DNA from: Crossiella sp. CA-258035
GTDB lineage: Bacteria; Actinomycetota; Actinomycetes; Mycobacteriales; Pseudonocardiaceae
Assembly: GCF_030064675.1 (NCBI RefSeq)
Contig: NZ_CP116413.1
Coordinates: forward strand, 8,337,501 to 8,401,500
Direction: 5' to 3'
DNA: 64,000 bases
Part shown: positions 42,762-52,223 of the stretch, one piece after another
Layout of the letters: every line of letters starts with the position of its first letter
How positions within the stretch are numbered: position 1 is the stretch's first letter
Notes under the pieces: generated by a model
Database searches by the model: none
Told to the model about the DNA's origin: nothing
Seen by the model: only the letters and a program-made list of their open reading frames with translations
Program-made: the position numbers and the translations under genes

Positions 42762-43931
42762 TCATGCCCCCGCAGCAGCGAGCTCGGCGGCCTTGTCGGC
42801 CGCGTTGTCCATCGTGTCCACCACGGTCACCAGCGGGTGGTTGGCCTCCGCCAGGATGCGGCGGCCCTCTTCGACGTTGTTGCCGTCCAGGCGGACGACC
42901 AGCGGCTTGGTGGCCTCGCCGCCGAGGATCTCCAGCGCCTTGACGATGCCGTTGGCGACCGCGTCGCAGGCGGTGATGCCGCCGAAGACGTTGACGAAGA
43001 CCGACTTGACGTCGGTGTCGCCCAGGATGATCTCCAGGCCGTTGGCCATCACCTCGGCCGAGGCGCCGCCGCCGATGTCCAGGAAGTTGGCCGGCTTGAC
43101 GTTGTTGTGCTTCTCGCCCGCGTAGGCCACCACGTCCAGCGTGGACATGACGAGGCCCGCGCCGTTGCCGATGATGCCGACCTGGCCGTCGAGCTTGACG
43201 TAGTTGAGGCCCTTCTCCTTGGCCTTGGCCTCCAGCTCGTTCTCCGCCTGCTTGTCCACCAGCTCGGCGTGCGCCGGGTGCCGGAAGTCGGCGTTCTCGT
43301 CGAGGGTGACCTTGCCGTCCAGGGCGATGATCTTGCCCTGCGGGTCGCGGACCAGCGGGTTGACCTCGACCAGGGTGGCGTCCTCGGAGACGAAGGTCTC
43401 CCAGAGCTGCACGATGACCGCGGAAACCTGGTCGGCCACCTCGGCCGGGAACTTGGCCGCGGCGACGATCTCGTCCGCCTTGGCCTTGTCCACGCCCTTG
43501 ATCGGGTCGATCAGGACCTTCGCGAGGGCCTCGGGCTTGGTGACCGCGACCTCCTCGATGTCCATGCCGCCCTCGACCGAGGCCATCGCCAGGAAGGTCC
43601 GGTTGGCCCGGTCCAGCAGGAAGGAGAAGTAGTACTCCTCCGCGATGTCGGAGGCCGGGGTCACCAGGACGCGGTGCACGATGTGCCCCTTGATGTCCAG
43701 GCCGAGGATGGCTTCCGCCTTGGCCTTGGTGTCCTCGGGGGTCTCGGCGAGCTTGACGCCGCCAGCCTTGCCACGCCCGCCGGTCTTGACCTGGGCCTTG
43801 ACCACAACGGTCGAGCCGAGGTCCGCCGCGATCGCGCTGGCTTCTTCAGGGGTGCTAGCCACGGCGCCGGGCAACACCGGCACTCCATGGGCGGCGAAGA
43901 GATCCTTCGCCTGGTATTCGTACAGGTCCAC
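42762..43931 (-). CDS. sucC: SucC, succinyl-CoA synthetase beta subunit
   Basis: This 389-residue subunit has an ATP-grasp domain starting [18 protein letters not shown], with [17 protein letters not shown], and a C-terminal ligase/CoA domain containing [15 protein letters not shown], the power helix. GTG 43931 has GGAG 7 nt upstream. It forms an operon with sucD (stop and start within a few bases). The 44007-44037 leader has no visible element. Confidence 0.96.
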   Translation of the reverse strand: MDLYEYQAKDLFAAHGVPVLPGAVASTPEEASAIAADLGSTVVVKAQVKTGGRGKAGGVKLAETPEDTKAKAEAILGLDIKGHIVHRVLVTPASDIAEEYYFSFLLDRANRTFLAMASVEGGMDIEEVAVTKPEALAKVLIDPIKGVDKAKADEIVAAAKFPAEVADQVSAVIVQLWETFVSEDATLVEVNPLVRDPQGKIIALDGKVTLDENADFRHPAHAELVDKQAENELEAKAKEKGLNYVKLDGQVGIIGNGAGLVMSTLDVVAYAGEKHNNVKPANFLDIGGGASAEVMANGLEIILGDTDVKSVFVNVFGGITACDAVANGIVKALEILGGEATKPLVVRLDGNNVEEGRRILAEANHPLVTVVDTMDNAADKAAELAAAGA

Positions 43932-44037
43932 TAGAAGTCTCCTGCGACGCCGGTGTCGGACCTGGCAGACCCTATCGAGGTCACACCCCTTGACACGCAC
44001 CACCACCCGGTGAAGTCCATCACCGTGAGCAACGGCA

Positions 44038-44436
44038 CTACTGCGCAGGCACGTTTCCGCGCACCCAGTCCACGATTTCCTGGGTGGTCGCGCCGGGGGT
44101 GAAGACCTTCGCGACGCCGAGCTCGGTGAGCTTGGGCATGTCGTCGTCGGGGATGATCCCGCCGCCGAAGACCACCACGTCCTGCGCGCCCTTCTCCCTG
44201 AGCAGCTCGATCACCCTGGCGAACAGGGTCATGTGCGCGCCGGAGAGCACGGACAGGCCGACCACGTCGGCGTCCTCCTGGATGGCGGTCTGCACGACCT
44301 GCTCGGGGGTCTGGTGCAGGCCGGTGTAGATGACCTCCATACCGGCGTCCCGCAGCGCCCGCGCCACCACCTTGGCGCCCCGGTCGTGGCCGTCGAGACC
44401 GGGCTTGGCCACCACCACGCGAATCCGACCGCTCAT
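44038..44436 (-). CDS. Stand-alone cobalamin-binding protein (methylmalonyl-CoA mutase C-terminal type)
   Basis: This 132-residue Rossmann-like B12-binding protein has the base-off motif DGHDRG (Asp15-x-His17-x-x-Gly20) that supplies the lower axial His ligand, and the later GLSVLSGAH and [10 protein letters not shown] motifs of acyl-CoA mutases. It is the size of the small subunit of two-component mutases (HcmB/IcmB type). No large mutase subunit lies nearby, so its partner must be elsewhere. Its place 106 bp upstream of sucC fits a role in feeding succinyl-CoA. Confidence 0.9.
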   Translation of the reverse strand: MSGRIRVVVAKPGLDGHDRGAKVVARALRDAGMEVIYTGLHQTPEQVVQTAIQEDADVVGLSVLSGAHMTLFARVIELLREKGAQDVVVFGGGIIPDDDMPKLTELGVAKVFTPGATTQEIVDWVRGNVPAQ

Positions 44437-44445
44437 GCGGGCACG

Positions 44446-46116
44446 CTACTCCGTGAAGCTCATTGCTGACGAGCGTCGCGACCACGCGACACCCGCTCCG
44501 GCGAGCAGCGCGGCCAGCGCCGCGAGCCCGAGGAAGAAGCCCAGACCGGCAGATCCGCCGCCGCGCACCGGCAGTTCCGCCACCCGCAGCGCGACCACCA
44601 GCGCGGCCCCGGCCAGCAGCGCGCTCGCCCGCGCCGGCCGGGACCGGGGCGCCAGCAGCGCCGCGCCCACCACCGCGGCCAGGCTCAGCAGCAGGCCCCA
44701 GGTCTCGGTGCGGAAGTCCCAGAGCAGGCCGGCGGCCGGGAACTCCGGGTTGTCCACCACCGGCAGCAGGTAGGCGCCGAAGCCCAGCGCGGCCCCGAGC
44801 AGGGCGGGGACCAGCACCACCCGGTCCGCGCTGATCTCGGACAGGTCGACGGTGTCCTCCCGCTCCTGGCCGCCCGCGATCACGCAGAGCAGCCCGGCGA
44901 CCGAGGCGCAGACCAGCGCGATGACCACCAGGGCCGCGGCCAGCAACGCCGCCCGCAACCCGTTCACCTGGCTGAACGCGGTGTCCAGCACGTCCAGACC
45001 GGTCGCCGGGACCAGCACCCAGGCCACCGCCAGCGCGGGACGGGAGCTGGTCGCGGTGTCCTTGAACAGCACCAGCAGGCCGAGGCCGAGCAGGATGAAC
45101 CCGGCGACCGCCAGCATCCGGGCCGAGCCGACCGACTGCACCTCACCGGAGGCCAGCCGGGCGATCGGCAGCGCGCTGGCCACCACCGCGAGCACCCCGG
45201 CCACGGTGGCCAGCACCCCGGCGGCCAGTTGGAGCTTGCGGTGCCCCGGCAGCTCGCCGAGCTCGAAGACCAGGTTCCGGCGCATCCCGGCCACCCAGGC
45301 GAAGATCCCCAGCACCACCAGCGCGAAGGCGGTCTGCGCCAGCGCCACCCACTGGAACAGGCCAAGGCCGAGGCCGGGCGTGGCCAGCGCGGAGACCGCG
45401 GGAACCAGTGCCACCCCGGCGGCGGCCGCGACCAGGCCGATCAGCCCGCCCCTGGCCACCTCCGGATCGGCCGCGCCCACGAAGTACGCGCCCGTGAACA
45501 GCATCGAACCGGCCAGCAGGACCGTGCCCGCGACCACCACGGCCGGGGACTCGGTGATCAGCCGGACGGGCAGGTACGGGTCGCTGGAGAGGAACGCGGG
45601 CACGAACAGCGGCACCGCGACCATGCCGGTCACCCACAGCACGCCGTACATCAGCCCCGGCCGGGCGCGGGCGGTGTCCCTGGCCTCGGTGCCCCACTCG
45701 CCACCGGCGAGCACCGCCGAGACGATCATGAGCACCCGGCTCAGCAGGAGCAGGTACAGGCCGCCGCCCGCGGAGAGGTGCACCAGCTGGGTGGGCACGA
45801 ACAGGTCCGGCCGGGCCACGCTCAGCGGGTCCGCCAGCACCTGGAGGTCCACCAGCAGCAGGCCGGGGGCGAGCATGCCGGCGGCGCGCAGGATCCCGGC
45901 CGCGCCACCGTGGTCACCGCGGCTGGCGAAGATCACCGCCAGCACCGGCGGCAGCGCGCTGACCAGCGCCAGCACCAGCCAGGACGGGTAGGCGGGCGGC
46001 ATCTCGGGCGAAACCGACCCGATCAGCGGAGCGAGTGCGGCGAACGGGACCGCGAGCACGGCCAGACCGATCGCGGCGGGTAGCCGGGCGGGCGAGACGG
46101 GGGATCCGGACGTCAC
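44446..46116 (-). CDS. Large polytopic membrane protein of unknown function
   Basis: This 556-residue, strongly hydrophobic protein has about 14 predicted membrane helices, very few charged residues in the helices and no transporter motif I can name. The two ends (about 10-60 and 490-545) are also membrane spanning. It starts at GTG 46116 and ends 9 bp before the B12-binding gene on the same strand. The long internal loop near 400-430 (GGQEREDTVDLSEISADR) is the only clearly polar stretch. Confidence 0.7.
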   Translation of the reverse strand: MTSGSPVSPARLPAAIGLAVLAVPFAALAPLIGSVSPEMPPAYPSWLVLALVSALPPVLAVIFASRGDHGGAAGILRAAGMLAPGLLLVDLQVLADPLSVARPDLFVPTQLVHLSAGGGLYLLLLSRVLMIVSAVLAGGEWGTEARDTARARPGLMYGVLWVTGMVAVPLFVPAFLSSDPYLPVRLITESPAVVVAGTVLLAGSMLFTGAYFVGAADPEVARGGLIGLVAAAAGVALVPAVSALATPGLGLGLFQWVALAQTAFALVVLGIFAWVAGMRRNLVFELGELPGHRKLQLAAGVLATVAGVLAVVASALPIARLASGEVQSVGSARMLAVAGFILLGLGLLVLFKDTATSSRPALAVAWVLVPATGLDVLDTAFSQVNGLRAALLAAALVVIALVCASVAGLLCVIAGGQEREDTVDLSEISADRVVLVPALLGAALGFGAYLLPVVDNPEFPAAGLLWDFRTETWGLLLSLAAVVGAALLAPRSRPARASALLAGAALVVALRVAELPVRGGGSAGLGFFLGLAALAALLAGAGVAWSRRSSAMSFTE

Positions 46117-46257
46117 TGCGCAGATCGTAGGTGAGCCGGGTGGCGCAGGCGCGTCGAGTGATCTCCAGACATACCCCGTCGCCGCTGGTCCACGCCCTGA
46201 TAAAACGATTGCTATCGCAGGCGGCGAATATGGCCCAGATCACTTACCGTGAGTTGT

Positions 46258-47259
46258 ATGGGCAAGGATGCCACTACCGGGTTACTTGGGCTCGCGGGAG
46301 AGCTGCTCCAGCAGGCCCGGCATGGCGTCGACGGCGTGCGGGACGCCTCCGCCGAGACCCTGCGCTTCGTCCGCTCGCTGCTCACCCCCGGCGGACTGCG
46401 CGGGGCGACCATGGAGACGGCCTGGCTGGCCGCGCACGCGGTGCTCTACCCGTGGGGCGCGCTGGCCGAGCAACTGCGGCCGGAGGGCCCCTACGGCAGC
46501 TACCGCACCGACGGGCTGCCGCCGATGCAGCGCGGCCTGGTCTGCTCGGACCTGGAGGCGGCGGGCACCCCGATCGTGCTGGTGCACGGGATCGGCGACA
46601 ACCGGTCGATCTTCACCTTCCTGGCCGCCGCGCTGCGCAGGCGCGGGTTCGGCGTGGTGCACGCGGTGAACTACAGCGTGCTGACCGCGCTGACCGGCGA
46701 CGTCCGGGCCGCCGCGGAGTACCTGGGCCGCTGCCTGGAGCGGATCCGCGAGCAGACCGGGGCGGAGTCGGTGCACGTGATCGGGCACTCCCTCGGCGGC
46801 GTGATCGCCCGCTACCACGTGCAGAAACAGGGCGGGGACGGGCACGTCCGCTCGCTGGTGACGCTGGGCTCGCCGCACGCGGGCACGATGACGGCCTACC
46901 TGCTGCCCACCCGGCTGGCCCGCCAGCTGCGGCCCGGCTCCAAGCTGCTCGGCGAGCTGGCCGAGCCCGCGCCGGGCTGCCGGACCCGGTTCCTGGCGGT
47001 GTGGAGCGAGCTGGACCAGGTCATGATCCCGCAGCGCACGGCCTGCCTGACGCACCCGGACCTGGACGTGCTGAACCACCGGGTGCGCGACGTCGGCCAC
47101 CTCTCGCTGCCGGTGGACCCCACGATCGTGCACACCGTGCTCACACATCTCACTCGATCGGATGGATTGAGCGGGCACCCAGGCGCGCAAGATAGTGATC
47201 TGGGTCACACGATTCCGGATACTGAGTGTCATCTCAGCAAGTCTCAGACTTGTCAGTAA
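46258..47259 (+). CDS. Alpha/beta-hydrolase fold lipase/esterase
   Basis: This 333-residue protein is of the triacylglycerol lipase/PGAP1-like type. It has the oxyanion region VLVHGIGDNRSIF, nucleophile Ser in GHSLGGVIARYHVQ and a late DVGHLSLP giving the catalytic His. There is no signal peptide, so it is cytoplasmic or membrane associated. The start is ATG 46258 or GTG 46249. It is divergent from the large membrane protein gene. The last 35 residues are unlike the family and run into a region rich in short repeats. Confidence 0.82.
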   Translation: MGKDATTGLLGLAGELLQQARHGVDGVRDASAETLRFVRSLLTPGGLRGATMETAWLAAHAVLYPWGALAEQLRPEGPYGSYRTDGLPPMQRGLVCSDLEAAGTPIVLVHGIGDNRSIFTFLAAALRRRGFGVVHAVNYSVLTALTGDVRAAAEYLGRCLERIREQTGAESVHVIGHSLGGVIARYHVQKQGGDGHVRSLVTLGSPHAGTMTAYLLPTRLARQLRPGSKLLGELAEPAPGCRTRFLAVWSELDQVMIPQRTACLTHPDLDVLNHRVRDVGHLSLPVDPTIVHTVLTHLTRSDGLSGHPGAQDSDLGHTIPDTECHLSKSQTCQ

Positions 47260-47442
47260 CCCCCGTTCAGCAGAATCTCGGCCCAGGGGTTTGCCCCTAG
47301 GGGCGCCGCGCCGTTACTGTCCCCGGGTCCGTTGTCACGGTCCGATCACAAGAGGACACGGAGCCGGTTACCCCAACCGACTCCACCGGGATCCCCCGCC
47401 CGGTCTCGTCCAATCGGACTCCCCGAGACGGAAGGGCAGGCA
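47260..47442 (+). promoter_or_regulatory. M23 peptidase leader with motif shared with rpf
   Basis: The palindrome GCCCCTAGGGGC lies at 47293-47304, and CGTTACTGTCCC at 47312-47323 follows CCCCTAG by 11 nt, about 120 nt before the start. The same bipartite word stands at a matching distance upstream of rpf (4948-4937, minus). CAGTAACC occurs further upstream in both. This suggests a common promoter or regulator for cell-wall hydrolases. No peptide-coding sequence is apparent. Confidence 0.4.
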
Positions 47443-48240
47443 TTGACTCAGCACCGCTCCCCCGGCGGCGGTCATCCCTCCCACGCTGTTGACGTGGTCG
47501 AACAGCAGAAGGGTGAAGCGCGTCCCCGCGGCGCGCACCGGCTTCCGCCGCCGCCCTCTGCCATGCGTGGCAGGGTTGTCGTAGCAGCAGTAGCGGCCGG
47601 CGCTTTTGTGGCCGCCGGATCGTCCCTGGACACCGGCAGCGGCAGCGCCGCCGCGTCCGACGAGGTCACCCCGCTGGCTTCCGGCGCGGACGCCAAGGCA
47701 AGCTTCACCGCCATCGGTGGCGACTCCCTCGAGGTCCTCCCGCTCTCGCGGACCACGGACGCCTCGCTCGAGTACCAGAAGCTGGCCAAGAGCGAGCGCA
47801 TCAAGCAGGACCAGCAGGACCGCGCGGCCCGCGACGCCGAGGCCCGCAAGCCGATGTTCGTCTCGCCCGCGCAGGGCGTGTTCACCTCCGGCTTCGGTGG
47901 CCGTTGGGGCACCACGCACTACGGCATCGACATCGCCAACCGCCTGGGCACCCCGATCGTCTCCGTCGCTGATGGTGAGGTCATCGAGGCCGGTCCGGCA
48001 AGCGGTTTTGGCCTGTGGGTCCGCGTCCAGCACAAGGACGGCACCATCACCGTCTACGGCCACATGGACCGGATCACGGTCAAGGAGGGCCAGAAGGTCA
48101 AGGCGAACCAGCAGATCGCCACCATGGGCAACCGCGGCTTCAGCACCGGCGTGCACCTGCACTTCGAGGTGTGGAGCCCGAGCGGCAAGAAGATCAACCC
48201 GCTGCCCTGGCTCAACGAGCGCGGCGTCTTCGTGAAGTAG
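47443..48240 (+). CDS. M23 family cell-wall endopeptidase
   Basis: This 265-residue protein has an N-terminal cytoplasmic stretch and a membrane or signal segment (about 42-62). It has a charged helical linker (LEYQKLAKSERIKQDQQDRAARDAEA) and a C-terminal LytM/M23 peptidase with zinc ligands HYGIDIA (His, Asp), YGHM (His) and HLHFEVW (HxH). All catalytic residues are present, so it should cut peptidoglycan cross-bridges. TTG 47443 is preferred because GAAGGG lies 6 nt upstream. Active lysis must be controlled, which fits the long shared leader. Confidence 0.88.
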   Translation: MTQHRSPGGGHPSHAVDVVEQQKGEARPRGAHRLPPPPSAMRGRVVVAAVAAGAFVAAGSSLDTGSGSAAASDEVTPLASGADAKASFTAIGGDSLEVLPLSRTTDASLEYQKLAKSERIKQDQQDRAARDAEARKPMFVSPAQGVFTSGFGGRWGTTHYGIDIANRLGTPIVSVADGEVIEAGPASGFGLWVRVQHKDGTITVYGHMDRITVKEGQKVKANQQIATMGNRGFSTGVHLHFEVWSPSGKKINPLPWLNERGVFVK

Positions 48241-48264
48241 CCACGCCCCAGCGTTTACCGCCCC

Positions 48265-48300
48265 CGCCCGGATGCCGCACTTCCCTGCGGCACCCGGGCG
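48265..48300 (+). terminator. Terminator after the M23 peptidase gene
   Basis: CGCCCGGATGCCGCA and TGCGGCACCCGGGCG pair over 15 bp with one mismatch and a 6-nt loop, 24 bp after the stop codon. Confidence 0.75.
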
Positions 48301-48887
48301 GACGCGTGTCCCCACAGTTCCCCGCCGGTTGTCTCCCGTCGGACCCGAGCGGCCCCCGAAACACGCCACCCGGAGCCCTCAACCGCCGAAGCCCCGCTAT
48401 CTGGTAACTACCCGTACCCCTCCCCGCCAAACCCGCCCGATCGGGTGCCGATGCTGATCTAACACCCACCCACCGACAAAACTTCCCCCGTCGCTGCCGG
48501 TTCGGGATTCAACTTTTTTTCGAGACAAAACCGCAGGTCAAGCCGCTGACCGCAGTCAGCCAGGGGAACCTCCGACTGCCCAGAAGTGCAACGCCGGACC
48601 CCGTTAGCCCAAACGGGTCAGCGCCTACTGACTGCTCCTCGGCATGTCTGCATTTCCGACGGCGGGCCTACGACCGGTCCACCGCGCAGGACGCCCAGGC
48701 GCTGGCACGCGGCCCGCCCGGCGCTGGTCTTCTTCGACCGCTTCCGCGGCATCGACTTCGCCGGTTCCGCACGGACAGCACGTCGCTGTGATGTTCGCGG
48801 TCAAGGTCCGGCGGGGTTCCGGGGCGACGGCGATCGGGATGACTACTTCGAGGGCTGCGGCCGTTCTGGATGAAACGGCCGCCGCCG
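48301..48887. other. Long intergenic region without a supported gene
   Basis: Nearly 590 bp between the M23 terminator and the pcrA terminator lacks any frame with SD, codon bias and family similarity. Local base composition is less GC-rich, with a T7 run at about 48512-48518 and a hairpin ACCCCGTT-agccca-AACGGGT near 48598-48620. It could encode a small RNA, but I see no known family. Confidence 0.5.
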
Positions 48888-48915
48888 CCCCCACCACCGC
48901 CATCGGGGTGGGGGG
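48888..48915 (-). terminator. Terminator after pcrA
   Basis: CCCCCACC (48888-48895) and GGTGGGGG (48907-48914) form an 8-bp stem directly after the pcrA stop (48927, minus strand), flanked by further GGCC/GGCC pairing potential. Confidence 0.55.
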
Positions 48916-48926
48916 CCGTCGGCTGG

Positions 48927-51308
48927 TTAGAGCTTCACCATGGGGACGCCGCCGATGAGCATCAGGCGGACCTTGCCCGAGGTGCCGAAGTCGATGGTGG
49001 CGGTGGCCTGGGGGCCGGTGCCGTTGGTCTCGATCACGGTGCCCAGGCCGTACTTGTCGTGGCTCACCCGGTCGCCGACGTCCAGGGTCAGGGACGGGGT
49101 GTTCTGCCAGCCCTTGTTGAGCGCGGCGCGGCGGGCGAACGGGGAGTTGCTGACCTCGCTGCTGGCGGCGCGGTCGAAGCCGCGGCGGCCCCAGGTGGTG
49201 GCCGCGGCTGGGCCCGCGCGTTCTGGTTCCACGCGGCGCCAGTCGAGCAGGTTGGCCGGGATCTCGTCCAGGAAGCGGGAGGCCGGGTTCATCATCGGCT
49301 GGCCCCAGGCCGAGCGCATCAGGGCGCGGGAGACGTAGAGGCGTTCCCTGGCCCTGGTGATGCCGACGTAGGCCAGGCGGCGTTCCTCGGCCAGCTCGGC
49401 CGGGTCGCCGAGGGCGCGCTGGTGCGGGAACATGCCGTCTTCCCAGCCGGTGCAGAAGACCACCGGGAACTCCAGGCCCTTGGCGGTGTGCAGGGTCATC
49501 AGGGTGACCACGCCGTCGCCCTCGTCCGGGAGCTGGTCGGAGTCGGCGACCAGGGAGACGCGCTCCAGGAAGGCCGCCAGGGAGTCCTGGGCGGGCAGGC
49601 CCTCGTCCTCCGGCAGGGGGGCGGCGTCCTCGCCGTCTTCCGGTGTGGCGACCTGGAGCTGGACGAACTCGCGGGCCACCGTCACCAGCTCGGTGAGGTT
49701 GTCCAGGCGGGAGGCGTCCTGCGGGTCGTCGCTGGCCTCCAGCTCGCCGCGGTAGCCGGTCTTGTCCAGCAGGGTGTCCAGCACCTCGGCCACGTCCTGG
49801 CCGACCTCGACCAGGCCGCGCAGCTCGGTGATCAGGTCCGTGAACCCGGCGATGGCGCGCTGGGACCTCGGGTTGAGCAGCGGGATCCGGTCCGCGGCGG
49901 CCTCGCGCAGCGCGGCGGCGAAGGAGATCCGCTCGCGTTCGGCGTGTGCGGCGAGCACGGCCTCGGCCCGGTCGCCGATGCCGCGCTTGGGCACGTTGAG
50001 GATGCGGCGCAGGCTGACCGTGTCCTCCGGGTTGTCCAGCACCCGCAGGTAGGCCAGCGCGTCCCTGACCTCGCGCCGCTCGTAGAACCGGACGCCGCCG
50101 ACCACCCGGTAGGGCAGGCCGAGCCGGATGAAGACCTCTTCGAACACGCGGCTGGAGTTGTTGGTGCGGTAGAAGACCGCGATGTCGCCGTTGACCGCCT
50201 CGGCCGAGTCGACCAGCCGGTCGATCTCGTTGGCCACGAACGCGGCCTCGTCGTGCTCGTTGTCGGCGACGTAGCCGACGATCTGCTCACCGTCGCCGGA
50301 GTCGGTCCACAGCCGCTTGTCCCGGCGGCCCTGGTTGCGCGCGATGACCGCGTTGGCCGCGGACAGGATGGTCTGGGTGGAGCGGTAGTTCTGCTCCAGC
50401 AGGATGGTGCGCGCCTGCGGGTAGTCCCGCTCGAACTCCTCAATGTTGCGGATGGTCGCGCCGCGGAAGGCGTAGATGGACTGGTCCGCATCGCCCACCA
50501 CGCACAGCTCAGCCGGCGGGATGCCGCCCTCTCCGGTACCGACCAGCTCCCTGACCAGCACGTACTGCGCGTGGTTGGTGTCCTGGTACTCATCGACCAG
50601 CACGTGCCGGAACCGCCGCCGGTAGTACTCGGCGATGGCCGGGAAGTTCTGCAGCAGCTCGACCGTGCGCATGATCAGGTCGTCGAAGTCCAGCGCGTTG
50701 GCCTGGTTCAGCCGCCGCTGGTACTCGCCGTAGACCTCAGCGACCCGGCGCTCCAGGTCGTTGGCCGCGCGCTCGGCGCCGTCCTCCGGGGTGAGCAGCT
50801 CGTTCTTCAGGTTGGAGATGTGGATCGCCAGGGTGCGCGCCGGGTAGCGCTTGGGGTCCAGGTCGAGGTCCCGCGCCACCAGCGTGATCAGCCTGCGCGA
50901 GTCGTCGCTGTCGTAGATGGAGAAGTTCGAGCTCAGCCCGGCCGACTTCGCCTCGCGGCGCATCACCCGCACGCACATGGAGTGGAAGGTGGACACCCAC
51001 ATCGCCCGCGCGCGCGGACCGACCAGCGCGCTGACCCGCTCCTTCATCTCCGCGGCAGCCTTGTTGGTGAAGGTGATCGCCATGATCTCGCCGGGGTGCA
51101 CCCCGCGCGCGGCCAGCAGGTAGGCGATCCGGCTGGTCAGCACCTTCGTCTTGCCCGAACCGGCGCCGGCCACCACCAGCAGCGGCGACCCGCTGTGCTC
51201 GACGGCCTCGCGCTGTCGTGGGTTGAGCCCGTGCAGCAACTCGGCAGGCGCGGCCGGGGCCGGGCGGCGCGGGGCGGGGGGCTCGTGGAGTTCGAACAAG
51301 GCGTCCAT
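48927..51308 (-). CDS. pcrA: PcrA/UvrD-like ATP-dependent DNA helicase
   Basis: This 793-residue SF1A 3'-5' helicase has Walker A AGAGSGKTKVL (about 48-58), Ia ITFTNKAAAEMKERV, II VDEYQDTN, III VVGDADQSIYAFRGA, IV EQNYRST, V MTLHTAKGLEFPVV and VI YVGITRARERLY. The C-terminal Tudor-like domain (KGWQNTPSLTLDVGDRVSHDKYGLG...) binds RNA polymerase in relatives. It acts in nucleotide excision repair and conflict resolution. ATG 51308 gives the usual family start. A longer reading is not supported. Confidence 0.96.
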   Translation of the reverse strand: MDALFELHEPPAPRRPAPAAPAELLHGLNPRQREAVEHSGSPLLVVAGAGSGKTKVLTSRIAYLLAARGVHPGEIMAITFTNKAAAEMKERVSALVGPRARAMWVSTFHSMCVRVMRREAKSAGLSSNFSIYDSDDSRRLITLVARDLDLDPKRYPARTLAIHISNLKNELLTPEDGAERAANDLERRVAEVYGEYQRRLNQANALDFDDLIMRTVELLQNFPAIAEYYRRRFRHVLVDEYQDTNHAQYVLVRELVGTGEGGIPPAELCVVGDADQSIYAFRGATIRNIEEFERDYPQARTILLEQNYRSTQTILSAANAVIARNQGRRDKRLWTDSGDGEQIVGYVADNEHDEAAFVANEIDRLVDSAEAVNGDIAVFYRTNNSSRVFEEVFIRLGLPYRVVGGVRFYERREVRDALAYLRVLDNPEDTVSLRRILNVPKRGIGDRAEAVLAAHAERERISFAAALREAAADRIPLLNPRSQRAIAGFTDLITELRGLVEVGQDVAEVLDTLLDKTGYRGELEASDDPQDASRLDNLTELVTVAREFVQLQVATPEDGEDAAPLPEDEGLPAQDSLAAFLERVSLVADSDQLPDEGDGVVTLMTLHTAKGLEFPVVFCTGWEDGMFPHQRALGDPAELAEERRLAYVGITRARERLYVSRALMRSAWGQPMMNPASRFLDEIPANLLDWRRVEPERAGPAAATTWGRRGFDRAASSEVSNSPFARRAALNKGWQNTPSLTLDVGDRVSHDKYGLGTVIETNGTGPQATATIDFGTSGKVRLMLIGGVPMVKL

Positions 51309-51446
51309 CGGGAGACCACGGTACTCGGCGGCCCCGACATCCCCTGGGTCGCGTTCAGGGACGGGCCAGGGGCGTTCCCCGATTCTTCGCACCCGGTTCA
51401 GCGACAACATCGCTACTAGTCCAGTCGACCTAGTAAGAGGGATGTC

Positions 51447-52061
51447 ATGAACCTGATGCCGGACCTCGCGGGGCTTGGACCGGTCACGATTCTGCTGATC
51501 ATCACCGCGCTGTGCGTGGTGGAGGCGACGCTGCTGGTGGGCTCGCTGGTGCCCGGCGAACTGGTGGTCATCGCGGGCGCGGTGGCGCTGGGGCCGGAGT
51601 ACTTCCCGCTGGTGGCCGTCGCCGCGGGCCTCGGCTCGCTGATCGGCCAGACCGGCGGCTACCTGCTGGGTCGCGGCACCGGCGGCAAGATCCGGTACAG
51701 CTGGGCGGGCCGCAAGCTCGGCGAGCACCGCTGGGCGCGGACCGAGGCGCTGGTGCGGTCGGCCGGTCCGAGCATGATGATCGCGGTCCGGTTCGTCGCG
51801 GTCGGGCACACCCTGGCGCCGATCCTGGCCGGGGCGATGAAGGTGCCGCCGCGCCGGTTCTTCTTCCTCGGCGCGGTCAGCTCGATCGGCTGGTCCAGCG
51901 TGTGGGCGCTGCTCGGGCTGTTCGCCAGCAGCCTCGGCCAGGCCATGGACAGCCAGCTGATGGCCCTGGCGCTGGGCGTCGCCGGCATGGTGGTGGCCGG
52001 GATCCTGCTCACCAGGGCCGCCAACCGGGCCCTGCCGGTGGAGGTCAGTGGTCGTGGCTAG
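51447..52061 (+). CDS. DedA/SNARE-associated family membrane protein
   Basis: This 204-residue membrane protein has about five hydrophobic segments and the DedA motifs PGELVVIAGAV, GSLIGQTGGYLLGRGTGG and VRFVAVGHTLAPILAGAMKVPPRRFF. DedA proteins flip or recycle polyprenyl and phospholipid carriers and need proton motive force. GAGGG precedes the ATG. Its TAG stop abuts the left end of the 164-bp palindromic element, so the last codons may have been changed by that element's arrival. Confidence 0.9.
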   Translation: MNLMPDLAGLGPVTILLIITALCVVEATLLVGSLVPGELVVIAGAVALGPEYFPLVAVAAGLGSLIGQTGGYLLGRGTGGKIRYSWAGRKLGEHRWARTEALVRSAGPSMMIAVRFVAVGHTLAPILAGAMKVPPRRFFFLGAVSSIGWSSVWALLGLFASSLGQAMDSQLMALALGVAGMVVAGILLTRAANRALPVEVSGRG

Positions 52062-52223
52062 TGTCCTGAGTGGGAAGTTCGGTGGTGGTATCGGCGGTCC
52101 AGCTTTCCGCTGGGCGTGCCGAGGGGAAGCCCTCGTACCGGGTTGTACGTGGGCTTTCCCGCGGTGCGGTCAGCGGGAAGCTGGGCCGTCGAGACCGCTG
52201 GCGAACTTCCCACTCAGGACACT
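52060..52223. repeat. 164-bp imperfect palindrome, MITE-like element
   Basis: The two 82-nt halves are inverted copies about the point 52141.5. The outer 22 nt (starting AGTGTCCTGAGTGGG) match perfectly, the rest at roughly 75-80% including CAGCTT(T/C)CCGCTG and GTAC at the centre. No open frame for a transposase and no clear target-site duplication are visible. It lies between the ends of converging genes and supplies the last codons and stop of the secreted protein at 52170. It may be a non-autonomous transposable element, an inverted duplication of that gene's 3' end, or a very large terminator. Confidence 0.8.

Noticed and set aside
48625-48958. Small proteins on either strand in the gap before pcrA
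   Set aside because: No SD, no family similarity and poor third-position bias compared with neighbours.
52060-52223. Insertion sequence with its own transposase
   Set aside because: Only 164 bp long with no transposase frame and no target-site duplication I can see; kept as an unclassified palindromic element.
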